From Diplosphaera chodatii (taxonomy: Eukaryota; Chlorophyta; Trebouxiophyceae; Prasiolales; Stichococcaceae), in the NCBI GenBank assembly GCA_032358165.1, contig JAALGY010000041.1, positions 806,001 through 870,000 of the forward strand: a DNA stretch of 64,000 nt. The letters run 5' to 3'. A model generated the notes under the pieces. The model searched no databases. It was not told the origin of the DNA and saw only the letters and a list, made by a program, of their open reading frames with translations. The stretch's first letter is position 1, and each line of letters begins with the position of its first letter. This document shows, piece after piece, positions 35,297 to 46,324 of the stretch. Made by a program: the position numbers and the translations under genes.

Positions 35297-38122
35297 TCAG
35301 CGCCTGGTCATCCTGTCCTTCTGAACCGCACTTCCGACCCACATTTCCAGCATAGTCAGCGCAGCCTCGCCTTGGTCATGAGGCAACATGTGCCCTGCAT
35401 TGGCGATGACCACCTACACAGGGCAACATGTTTGATGGCATTTGCAACCATCTGTCAAGAGTTTGTGAGCTAGACTCCGTCAAGTGCGGTGCAGCATTTG
35501 TTCACAGATATTAAGGCACCACGATATGCATCACCTGTGTAAGTGGCCCGGCTGATTTGATGTAGCCAGCCACATGGGTGACATTCTGGCCTGGACTGGT
35601 GCCAGATTCCTGTGCAGGATGCGGAACCATCAGGCAGGCACGCACGCAGCAGACCGTTTGGGAATTGCGGTGCAATCTTGCAATCCACACGTGCGAGTAT
35701 GCAAACACACCAATTCTGGCAGCCGCCACACGCGCCGCTGGGCATGCTCAAACGCCCGGCGTCCCGGCCACTGCAGTGTGTGAATCCACGCCTGGCTGGT
35801 GGCTACCCCGTCCTGGATGTCAAACTGCCTGCCCAAGGCCAGCTGACAGGACGTTCAAAATGCTGTACCGTTGCCGCACTCCATACCACCACACAGCCCT
35901 CGATAAGCACGTCTCACCCCTGATAGAGCAGCACTGGTACGTGCGCCAGAATGTCAGGTATGAGGTGCTTAACGCTCTTCATGACATCTGGGCCCATTGC
36001 GTCTGCAACCTTGGCGCTGCAAGCCTCGAACTTGGCACCAGGCTCGACATGCATTGCCTCCTACGAACCAACCAACAGATAACCGCTCTGTGTAAGCAGG
36101 TGGCCTCATTGGCTGGAGGGTGTGGTTGGTCGCAAGGGGATGATGGGTTGATACCTTTACATCTGGACGGTTCAGCAACTTGCCAACATTGTCAGCAGCA
36201 TCATACTCCCTCCAGCGCCTCACATCGTACAGTGTTGCCACCCCGCTGCTGGCCTGTGCAAGGCCAAGCAGCGTAAGTCACTGACACTGAGATGGGCGAT
36301 CGTAATGAATAATGTCACATTGAGGTAAAGCTTGTAAGTAGGTTTCATATTCAACCAATTTCTCAGTTCCTCTGTGAAGTAGTCCAATATGAGCATCAGC
36401 ACGTTGGACTACTGCTCCATTCATTTCTGACAGCACCATGCCGAGTGTACTGCAGAGTCACCTGAATGTATTGTAGGAGCGCCTCCCGCTTCCGGTGCGC
36501 TTGCCTCCAGCGCCGCCGGCGAATCAGGCGGGCAACGGCACGCTCCTGCTGCTTTGCAATGCGACGCTGGCGCCCATCAATGGCGCCCATGTAGTAGGCG
36601 GTGTCTGCATGCGTTTGCACCTGGCGCACACAACGAACCTCAAATTGGAGCAGCGTAGGACATCACTGCCTGGCCTCACCTGCACAACCAGTGGCATTTG
36701 GCTAGAGCGTCACCTTGGCGGCTGGTCAGACACCTGGGTAAGTGGGTCAGTCAGGCCGTCGCCGATGGCAAGGCCCGCCAAACGGAAGTTGGGCGTGCGC
36801 CGCATGTTGCTTGGAGGCTGCCTGCTGAAGTGCAGGCGCGGGCTGCTGAGCTTGCCGTCGCCTGCCTGCTGCTGCATTTGCAGGATGAGGTGACCTGCAC
36901 AAATGCAGCTTGCTGTTATGCCGCCTGGGGAGCGAGTATGTAGACTTCATGGCAGCAGCTCGCACACGGTGCACACGGCCTACAAACAAGTCTTCGGGTC
37001 ATCCATTTTGGCACTGCGCTGCACTCACCAATGGATGGCACATACTTCCCCGCATAGCTTTCGCCGGTGATGAACAGTGGGCGCTGCTGGAGGTGCGGGT
37101 GCTCATCAAAGAAGCGCAGCAAGCCCCGGTACAGATCCTCAGCCGCCTGCAACACACCGGCAGGCTCATGACCAGATCAATCGTGGATATTATCAACGTA
37201 CTTACTGAACGTACTCTCAGACCTGGGGCCTGATGTGTGACATGCTGAGTGCGAACAGCTGTCACCTGCATCTCGTTTGTTGGTATGCCTCGCTTGCCTG
37301 CGCACCAACCGGCGCTTCGTTGGTGACATGGATAACCAGCACCGCATACACAGATGGTGACACGCAAGTTTGCATGGAGGACTAGTCACCTGGCCTGGAA
37401 AAGCCAGAGCCTGCGGTACAGCACGAGCATCTGGGCGTTGCACAGGGCAATTGCCGCACCACTCAGTCATTCTGCGGCCAGATGCTGTGCTCAGATGAGA
37501 CGTACCTACAGGCTGGTCAATGAACAGCAGCCCGCAGTTGCTGTTCCAGCTGTAAGGGTTGTGCCGCAGCGTGCCGTTCCTATTTAGAAGTTGCGGCCCC
37601 AGCTGTTCTTGGGCATTGATGCACCGTGTCATTGAGGACGGCGGCAGCACATGCACTCGGACAAACATGTCACGGCATGCCACTTCAAGGGGCTGCTGCA
37701 CAACGGAGATACCTCGAAGAAGTTTCCGAACTGCGATGCACATCCCGGTCCACCCTGCGGACGCAGCAGTAGCACGCTCACAAATGACTGCACAGCAGCA
37801 GCATGACCAACAAGCAAGCCCTGAATCCTACTTGTGTAGGTACCTGAAGCCACAGGATGATCGGGGTTCCCTCCTCCGGCTCTGTGCGGCTCTCGTAGTA
37901 TGCGAAATACAAGCTGGCATTCCCAGGCAATGACAGGTACCCTGCCGCACTCGGCGCCGGCAGCTGGTCTGACGCTGCATGTACGCCTGTGGTCATCCCA
38001 ACTGGCAAGTAAGCCTTCAGAATGCTTGCGGGTGGCAGGGCTGAAGATCTAGCTGTCAGAAGGGTCAAGTGCAGCAGGATCATCAGCTGCGCTGCGCATG
38101 GCCTGATGCAGCTTGACATCAT
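35297..38122 (-). CDS. Serine carboxypeptidase (peptidase S10), secreted or vacuolar
   Basis: About a dozen exons from 38122 down to the stop at 35297-35299. Exon 1 (38122-37844) begins with a hydrophobic signal peptide ([12 protein letters not shown]) and leads to [20 protein letters not shown] and PIILWLQ, joined to [14 protein letters not shown]. Then [49 protein letters not shown] and the nucleophile elbow [55 protein letters not shown], the acid region [14 protein letters not shown] and [15 protein letters not shown] (catalytic His) follow. Ser, Asp and His of the triad are all present, so the enzyme should be active; it trims C-terminal residues at acidic pH or acts as an acyltransferase. 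The junction after DQPV is irregular. An Arg/Gln-rich segment ([17 protein letters not shown] in another exon) is an unusual insertion. Confidence 0.92.
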
Positions 38123-38729
38123 GAACAGCTGATGAAGTGGCGCCACCCAGCGCAGCTGCACTGAACTGGCTCGGATGTACGCGGTACTGTGTCCGTCACA
38201 CAACTGGTAGTGGGGAAGACACGACTCAGTGGCCGAGGTGGGCTGCAAAACTGCAGACCTAGTTGACTTCCAGTCCCTCATCTGCCCCTGGAGCTGCAAT
38301 TGGAGGCAGTGTGCCGTCACCACTCCACCGTGATCCCCATCGTGAGCAGTGGTGTCTATCGCAATGGTCCTTTGCACTTTGCAGGAGAAACATTCTCAGT
38401 GCCATTGCCACTTTCCAGCTGAGACGCCGCCCGTTTGCAGCGCGACAAGAGCAGCTCTCAGTGATGTGCGCTATGTGTCAGCTCAGCACTCGTCAAACAG
38501 CGTCCCCGAGCAGTGCTGTGTCTGAAATCACGAAAAGCAACATCTCCACTCATGTGCGAATGTTCCACTCAGTCCCCACCCATACGTTCTGATTAGGGCA
38601 ACCCTCTCCACAAAGGATTAATGTCGTCAAGCGCTTGTCACTCGTCTAAGCTGAAGCAAACAAAATGACGGCCTTCTCACAAGCCCTGAGGAGGCAGCTC
38701 TGCCACCGGCTGACCCGCCAGACGTAAGC
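38123..38729. other. Intergenic between two minus-strand genes
   Basis: About 600 bases with the promoter and leader of the carboxypeptidase and the 3' UTR of the ketoacyl-CoA synthase. No feature is recognised. Confidence 0.4.
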
Positions 38730-41700
38730 CTAGGTTGCCACCTTGCCTGCCTCGGCTGGCTCGTCAGCCCAGGCTGGGTGCACATCGTGCACGTTGCGCA
38801 GTGCACGCCAGACCGCGCTGTTGCACTTGAACCCTGAGCCGAAGGCGATCTGCCACACCCGGTCGCCGCGCCGCACCGACTTCATACTCTCGATGTTCGA
38901 CAGCACGTACCTGCAGCACGAGGTCCTAGTTGCATATTCGGTGGCGGCAGCCCGCAGGGACAGGCCACTCCCTGCAACAGCTGAATGACAGGGATCTCAC
39001 CAGATGGAGGACGAGGACACATTGCCCCAGCGGAAGAGCGCGTCCTTGGAGGGCTGCACATTTGCTGGCGTCAGGGACAGCTGCTCCTCGATCGCTGCAA
39101 TGACGCCCGCGCCACCTGCGAACCCAACAGCTTGCAGGTGTGAGCGCAGCATGTCAGTACCATCATATAGATCAGCCAAAACGATGGCAGGAAGGCACTG
39201 CGCCGTCAGGTCAGGTCCAACCTGTGTGGATGCAGAAGTGCTCGAAGGCGAGCTTGAAGTCGGGGATGTATGGCCGCCGCTTCTTATGCCCAAGCACCTT
39301 CATGTGGCAGAATTGGAGCTGTTCAAAGCATGCCGCAGTGTTACGCAGCCATCATCCACCAACAAATGAGCTCGACACCAGGTCCTGACTCATCTGATGC
39401 CTGCCGCAGCTCTGCTAAATGTTCTCAGGCGCCCTACCTTCGTGACGAAGAGGTTCACACACAGGTTGAAGAAGAACAGCAGCTGCTCTGAGTACGGCAG
39501 CACCAGCGGCCCAAGCGTGGTGATGTTGGCCTTGAGGCTGCCGCCCGCAATGGCCATCAGATCCCGCGACAGGTGCACGCCCACCTGCGCAGCAGGACGG
39601 GGGCTCCCGTCAGCTTGCTGGGCCTCTCACGACCCAGTCTACTAGCAGTACATGCATTGGTTCACGGCGTGCTGTGCATGCCACGTGGTAAGATTGTGCG
39701 GGCCAATGCAATCATGGTGAAAACCGTACAGGATACTGCCATTGCACCATCCTGGCTCACCTTCCCGTTGGCGTCCTCGCGCTGCACGACACACCCGAAG
39801 TTGGCGTCAGACGCCCCCATGTGCGTGCGCACCGTGTGCAGGAGCTCGTACTTTGCTGACCACCTGTCCCGCCGCCTAACGTCATCAGCAGAACACTGCT
39901 GAGACATCAAGGCACACTCAGCTGATGCCCAAACACAGGACAAACGCCAAGACAGGCCATGGTAGGGACAGTAGTGACGCTACGCACTTGTTGGACAGCA
40001 CGATGGCTGCACCGCCAATGCGGAACAGGCAGTTGGGGATCAGCATGGAGCGGTCCTCGCCGAAGTACCAGTTCTGCGTGATATTCTCGGTGCTGACTAC
40101 CAGTGCTGTTGAGTTCGGGTACACCTGCACATCGCATTGTTGATCCTCGTCACGTATCCGCAGAGGCGGCCAACATGCATGCTATCCGCCAGAATGAAGA
40201 CTTGTCCTGGAGTGCATTGAGTGGACGCCATTTCGCCTACATCACCATGCCATTCTGCCTGCATCACGTCCCCCGGGACAAACCTGAAGTTGCTCCCGAG
40301 CCAGACCGATGGCAATCACGCCAGCAGAGCATCCCATGCCGCCCAGGTTGTAGGTGATGGTGTTGCTGCGCATCTTGAAGTGGTTCACAATCATTGCGCT
40401 GAGGCTGGGCGTTGGGTTGAACAGCGAGCAGTTAACCACCAGAATGTCGATCTGCACGGCAGACAAATGCGCCCAAGTGGTGTCCAAAGTCCTTCCTTTG
40501 AGTGACACATCGTGCAGAGGCGGGCCCGAGAACACCCTAGCAAACCACCGTGTCACATGCAACATATGCAGTATCACAACACACCTGGGACGGCCGCAGC
40601 CTGCACTTTGCCAGCGCTTCCCGCACACTCGCGAAGATCACCATCTCTGCCTCCTCCCGCGCGCTTCGCATGTTGATGTCCGGCGGCCAGACTCTCACAC
40701 CTGCAGTACGATAAGGTGTTAGGCCCCACGCAATGCATGTTAGTGCCCACTTGCTTCATGTAGCCACTGCAATGGACTTGCAAGCGGCTTGGTAGTGACT
40801 TGATAATTGGCCTACCTGGCGGCAGATACGTCTCATCGCCCAGTCCTGACTTCTCCATGATTCGCTCCTGAAAATGCATCGCTTTCTCGCTGAACACTCC
40901 AGATCTCTTGCTGAGCTCCACAAACAAATCGCGAGAGATCTTCAACCTGCGGGGTCACAGGTTGAGCTGCGTTGCATGTCAATCATAGTATGGTACAACA
41001 GCAAGGCTGAAGTCGGGCAGTCTCGTCTCTTGTTCATCTGTTTGGCACGCACTCCTTCGGGGCCTTGAAAACATGAAAGTCTCGCAGGTAGACCGGCTTC
41101 GCCCGGGTCAGCACATAGGTGAGCGCCAGACAGGTTAACAACAGGCTGCAGAGGCAGAATGTGACCTGCAGGCACACAACGATCATCTCAACGCAGGCGT
41201 CGCACACGTGAGCTACGTCGGTGCACCTGCCGTTGCACAGGCCAGTTCTGGGGTGTTTATCCAGACTGTCAGCTGTCTGTCATGCACCACATCTTACCAA
41301 ATTGAACTGCACGTTGGTGTTTGACGCAGACTGCCAGATGTTTCTGAGCTCCCCAGTTTTGCCCATGTTTAGCAGCTCGAGCTGCAGGAACAGACAAGGT
41401 CAGGGCCACTGAAGGTATGGGATGCCAGCACCACCAACCTGTCACGACCCACATGCACGATCCAGCAGCATACCGCAGTCGTGATCGCCACCGGCACCAG
41501 CAGCAGTGTGAGGAAGTGGGTGCACAGCACGTGATACCCCCTGCAGACCAAGGCAGGCGACCAACAGGTATGAACGGCTGCCATCCCGTGCTAGACACCT
41601 GTGAGACGAAGCCTGGCGCATGGCTTCACACGCCATCAAGCCTTGGACATGCAGTATCCTCAGACTCACCGTTTGACGTATTTGAGAGCGACATCGCCCC

Positions 41701-41770
41701 GCCGAAAGTCTGCGGGCACGCATTGCAGTGTCAACTGCGCAGCTGGAGGACTGCCTGCCTGGTGCGCCAT
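38730..41770 (-). CDS. KCS: 3-ketoacyl-CoA synthase (FAE1/KCS type)
   Basis: A multi-exon gene starting at the Met of [13 protein letters not shown] (41770) and ending at 38730. Early exons give DVALKYVKR and two membrane spans ([18 protein letters not shown] and [19 protein letters not shown]) followed by [14 protein letters not shown], the usual KCS N-terminus. Then [48 protein letters not shown], the active-site Cys in [63 protein letters not shown] (catalytic His), [19 protein letters not shown] and [17 protein letters not shown] (catalytic Asn). All three catalytic residues are present. The enzyme condenses malonyl-CoA with long acyl-CoA in the ER to elongate fatty acids beyond C18. It lies head-to-tail with BUD13 and the carboxypeptidase. 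Confidence 0.95.
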
Positions 41771-42699
41771 ACTGGTAGGCGCAATATGATGGCATCGTAC
41801 GTCGTGAACAATCAGCAGCAAACAGACAACGAGCTTGCTATCTATGATTGTGCCTGATCTTTTACAGCACCACGTCTGTTCGAGTAACAATTTTTAGATG
41901 CCTCTAAAAATATGGGTAATGCTATTCGAAAACGAAATGTGCTAGTTCATTGCTGTTTGAAAGTGCACGCAGCAGGTGCCATTTGAGACCAATTGACAGG
42001 CATGGCATGGTGTCCGACACTTATTACAGCACGGTGCAGTCATCAGCGACGCTTCAGGCCGGCTGCTGCAGACATCTGAGTAGGTGCCAGCTGACATGCA
42101 TGCACATAAGCTCGGGAGGTGTTTGTAATATCGAAAACGGGCTGTTTTGCCAACCTGGGATGCTGGGGAATAGCGGCCTCGACTCCATCTGGCCTCCTGA
42201 TCCCATCTTGCGTTTGCCTGCGCCTCCGGCGTGCTGCCTGCTGTGCTGTGCAAGTCGGTCTGGGGCCCGGATCGACTCGGTTGTGCGGGCCTCGCTTTGA
42301 CACCGCAACCCCTGAGGCCTCTGCCTAACCTATACAGGTAAGCCGTGAGGCCCACACGATCAGCGGCAGGTAAGCTAGCCTGATTTGCCCGGCTTGCTGA
42401 GAATCGAGGGCCGTCGCGACTTTGATGGTCCAGCGGTGCTGCTCGGCGGTACTTTCACGGTGGCTTATTCAGGGTCTGGCTGGTCCTAGATGCGTCAATT
42501 CACAAATGAACATGACGCTCTCATCATGTCATGACCTTGCTAACCTGGTCAGCAGTCTTGCATTGCACATGAGCAGGGCACCCTGACAAACACAGACTGC
42601 CCTGCGATGGCGCGCCTCACTTGGGACCACCCGGCGGGCACTTTTGTCCCTAATGCCTTGAGGCTTTCCATCAGCTGTCGCAGTCTGATAACATGCGCA
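41771..42699. promoter_or_regulatory. KCS upstream region and BUD13 3' region
   Basis: About 930 bases. The part next to KCS (41860-41960) is clearly more AT-rich than its surroundings and holds a perfect hairpin. No coding exon is recognised. Confidence 0.4.
41890..41911. repeat. AT-rich perfect hairpin upstream of KCS
   Basis: ATTTTTAGA and TCTAAAAAT are perfect complements separated by TGCC, a 9-bp stem with a 4-nt loop about 120 bases 5' of the KCS start codon. The sequence around it is AT-rich. Confidence 0.8.
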
Positions 42700-45188
42700 T
42701 CACATGTCGGATTGACCTGCAGCACAGAATACGAACCCTGATACAGGTTGAAGTGCGAGCATGTCCTGGGTGGCGTTGTGCAGGGGCAGGCAAGCTGCAT
42801 TGATTTGGCGCCAGGGTGACGGTCACGGCGGCCGAGTGCTCACCCCAGGCCCTCGCCTCAGCTTGCAACGCCACGGCGGCATTCTGCTGCTTGAACAGCT
42901 CCCGCTCGAAGCCGTTGGAGCGGTCGACGCCGTCCCAGTGGCGCCCCGGCTTGATGCCATACCGGTTGGGCGGCGGCCCAATTTTGCGCTTGAGCCAGCT
43001 GTGCGGCGGGACTTGCTGCGGCACAGTGAAGCCTGCAGGCAGCAGGGAGGGAAGCAGTTGGTAGAGAGCGCAGAGAGCTGGGTGCCGACATGATGCACAC
43101 CGTTGTGCAGGTGGGCCGGTAAGAGAGGCAATGCCAGGCCAATGGTTTGCAGATCAGAACAAGTACGTGTGGTTGACAGGGGCAACACCGGTCTTCTTCT
43201 GCAGGTGCGCCGGCAGCACGGGCGGCGGGGGGCCGGCCTCCGCCAGCTTCTTGTGCGCCAGGTGCGCCATGGGGTCGCCCCACCGCACCCGCTCCCGCAC
43301 GCTGAAGTCCGCGTCGAGGTCCTCCCTGCACACGCACCCACCCGTCACCCACCCGTGTGCCCCTGACGTCAGCGCCACTGTGTGCAGCATCAACTGCATG
43401 CCAGAGGGATACAGCAGCCTGCATGCAAGCTGCAATGCCAACAACCGTGTGCTGGGTAACGTCGTACTCACTAAGCAGCAAACCCCAGAATTTACTGCTG
43501 TATAATCCCTCAAGGGATGCACCTGCGGCGGGCGAAGGGCTGCGACGCCTGCGCAGCGAGCTCCGCCTGGCGGGCCTCCGCCTGCCGCTGCTGGGCAATG
43601 CCGCCCGCCCACTCCGGCGCGACCCACTCCTTGGCCTTCTTCTCCGCGTCCTTGGCCGCCCTGAGCTCCTCCTCGCTGACCTCCTTGCCCGACTTGTCAC
43701 GGTGCACCTGCATGTGGTGATGCACAGCGTTTTGATAGTCCACTGGCATACACGCACATCGGCTCCCCTTGAAGAGCAGGTGTACACCATCCGCAGGGCG
43801 GCACCCGCAGCAGCAGTCTGCAGCCGGCCGGCCTCCGCCGTGCTCATCGAACAATGGCAGCCGTGCGCAGTGCTCACTGTCTTGGCGTATCGGCCCGTGA
43901 CAGAGGAGTCCAGCGCCGCGATGCGTTTGCGGTCCGCCTCCTTCTTCCTGGCGAGCTCCGCCGACAGCTGGCTGCCCGTCACCATGCCGGCCATGGTGCC
44001 ATCCAGCATCTTCTTGGCCCGCTCGCCCGGTCTGCAGTTGGGGTTTGCATCAAATACTGCGCGGATGGAAGCATGTCAGCCCTTTGACAGGACAACAGCG
44101 ACAGGCACAGCAGGCGGACTCTCGAGATGAGTATGGTGTCTGCCACACCTTCGTGGAGGGGAAGCGTCTGCTGACGCTGCCTGAGCGCGCTTGCGCGGCG
44201 GGCTGAGGTCTGCTGATGGGCTGCGCTTGCGCACCTGGCCCGCCCCGGCTGCTCTCCTGGGAGGGGATGCATCGCTGCCGTCTGAATCTTGCCGGTGTGC
44301 ACGCCCCGGCGGACCCGCGGCATCATCTGGGTCATGCTGCTGCCTCCGCGGTGGTGATGCCTCATCGTCTGAGTCATGCCGCTGCCTTCGTGGTGGAGAT
44401 GCATCACCATCTGAGTCGTGCCGCTGCCTCCGCGGTGGGGACGCGTCATCATCCGAGTCATGCCGCTGCCGGCGCACAGGAGACGCATCATCGTCTGAGT
44501 CGTGCCGCTGCTGCCGTCTGGGCGGTGACGCGTCATCCCCGCTGTCTGAGTCGTGACGCTGCCTGCCACGTGCAGCATCCTGCTGGGCTGCAGCCCAACC
44601 GCTGCCGTTCTCAGCATAAAACCCCCTCCGTGCCTGCACAGCACCACATTCAGGCTACTGAAGCCTTCGTACATTCAACTGACCATCCTCAATACATCGT
44701 AATTGAGTTACCATCATCTGTACGTTCCATAGATGCTATTTGTGAAGCAGAGGCACAGTGCATGCGCACCGTGTCGAGCTGACGCCTGGCGTTCTCCGCT
44801 TCCTCGATGTTGGCCACAACCGGAGCGACTGCAAAACAGATGTAAACAAGCATGAGCAGCGCCTCTGAGTGTTCTCATCTTGTAACATTGCAGCCCCTGT
44901 AGCCGGCAGCGTAATGCCAACGACGCAAGTGTGCGGCAGCGCACGTTCGTCTTCGTCTTCTTCGTCGGGATCTGGTGCTGTTGCCGGCGCTGCAAATCCA
45001 GTCAGATCCTCATCGAGGATGCGCACACCCGCTGCTGAGGCATTTGCCTTCTCTTTCTTCTTCTTTCGTTTCTTCTTTGCCGCATCGCCATCAGTTGTGT
45101 ACTTTGCTAGGTAGTTTTGCAAAGCTGCATTGACAGGCGGAGCCGCCTTCGTCTCAGCTGCTCTGAGTGATGACTTGCCAGCAAACAT
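42700..45188 (-). CDS. BUD13: BUD13, RES complex splicing factor
   Basis: Exons begin 45188-44945, 44828-44770 and 44633-44149 in phase; the last exon is 42716-42700 and ends QSDM*, like the family's WSVADM. The N-terminus has [20 protein letters not shown], a Lys run and [11 protein letters not shown] repetitive middle region of [14 protein letters not shown] units (exon 3) is typical of BUD13 and is probably SR-like and phosphorylated. Then [80 protein letters not shown] and the most conserved part [23 protein letters not shown]13 works with Snu17 and Pml1 in nuclear retention and splicing of pre-mRNA, and is in the activated spliceosome. The tiny last exon was found from the expected ending. 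Confidence 0.95.
44320..44560. repeat. Degenerate tandem repeat in BUD13 exon 3
   Basis: Five to seven units of about 39-42 bp, visible on the plus strand as TGAGTCGTGCCGCTGCCTCC plus CGCGGTGG-type runs. Each encodes about 13-14 residues of [14 protein letters not shown]. Copies differ by a few substitutions. The period is a multiple of three, so frame is kept. Confidence 0.9.
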
Positions 45189-46324
45189 GGACTAGGCTCG
45201 GATGCGCCAGCAATGGCGCTGCTGCCTGGGTGAAACTTGATTGCAGACGGCAATCACACAACCGAGTTTGCCGTAGCTCTAGGAGCACAAAACAGCAGGG
45301 GCATCAAGGAGTCTGCGGCTGATCAATAGCAACCAGGCTGCATTTCTGCGGGTGCGGGCTTCTCTGCTAGGCCAAGTACCCAAGGCGGACCTGAAAAGGA
45401 GTAGGGGCAGGCAGACCGCTTTAAAGGCTCCCCTTTCACGACCCGACTCGTAACCTGACAGGGCGCTCCAATCAGCTCAAAGGCGACTCGGCCAATGGTA
45501 ACCGGACAAACCTGACCGGCAATGTCGAAATTGTCGCGGTGCACTCTGGCCACAACATGTGCAAGCGCACGTAGTGCGCACCTTCGAATTATGGAGACAT
45601 TTCACTCAGAACCATCTGATAGCGGATGGTGGTAAATGATGTCGCCTTTTTGAGGTTCTGCACTTACCTGCCAGGGCCACCCTTGCGAACGCGTCAGCAA
45701 ACCTCGCACTGAAGGATCTCCTGCGGCAATACGGCAATTTGGAGCTATCCGGAGATGGGATTGTGTGGGTAAGCGATTGCTGTTATCTCCCTACGCTCTG
45801 ACATATCGATACAATCTGGACTCGGCTTTGTGTGTGCAACGTGGATGTCATTGTGTCGTGTCGAGTACCAACGAAGCGCGGTGATCATGTTGCAGGCTGG
45901 GGACTGTCCTATTGGCTTGTAGCCGGAAGCGGCAATGGCAGCCGCGAGATTGTGATGGCGAAGTTGCGACAGCGACGACGGAGGCCGGGCGGCGACGGTC
46001 GACGGCAAACCAGCAAGAAAGCACTTTTGGCGCCGGCCAAAAGGCACAAGATCCTCCTGCAGCGAAGAAAAAGCGTAGTGCACGCCTGTCAGTACGTCGA
46101 GTGCTACTCACGGCACGCACCAGGTGATGAGTGCACATACTTACCGTTTGAACGATGAGATTGTTTGCGATACACACGCCATGGATGGACTGCTCCACAA
46201 GATTGACTGGTGCAATGTCGCAGCAGAACTGTGCGCCCTTCAGGTAGCAGTTGACGTTGTTCATGCTGTTGAGTGATTGTCCACACGTGATCAGAAGGTG
46301 CACCCATGTGGATGTCCAGCGATT
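45189..46324. promoter_or_regulatory. Divergent region between BUD13 and the kinase gene
   Basis: About 1.1 kb between two outward-facing starts. A minus-strand frame at 45745-46375 opens for many codons and has a GTAAGT inside, but no similarity was recognised and its first part overlaps the kinase start. Confidence 0.4.

Noticed and set aside
44320..44560. Regular repeats that could suggest a CRISPR array
   Set aside because: The repeats are coding, in frame, differ between copies and have no distinct spacers; this is a eukaryotic BUD13 exon.
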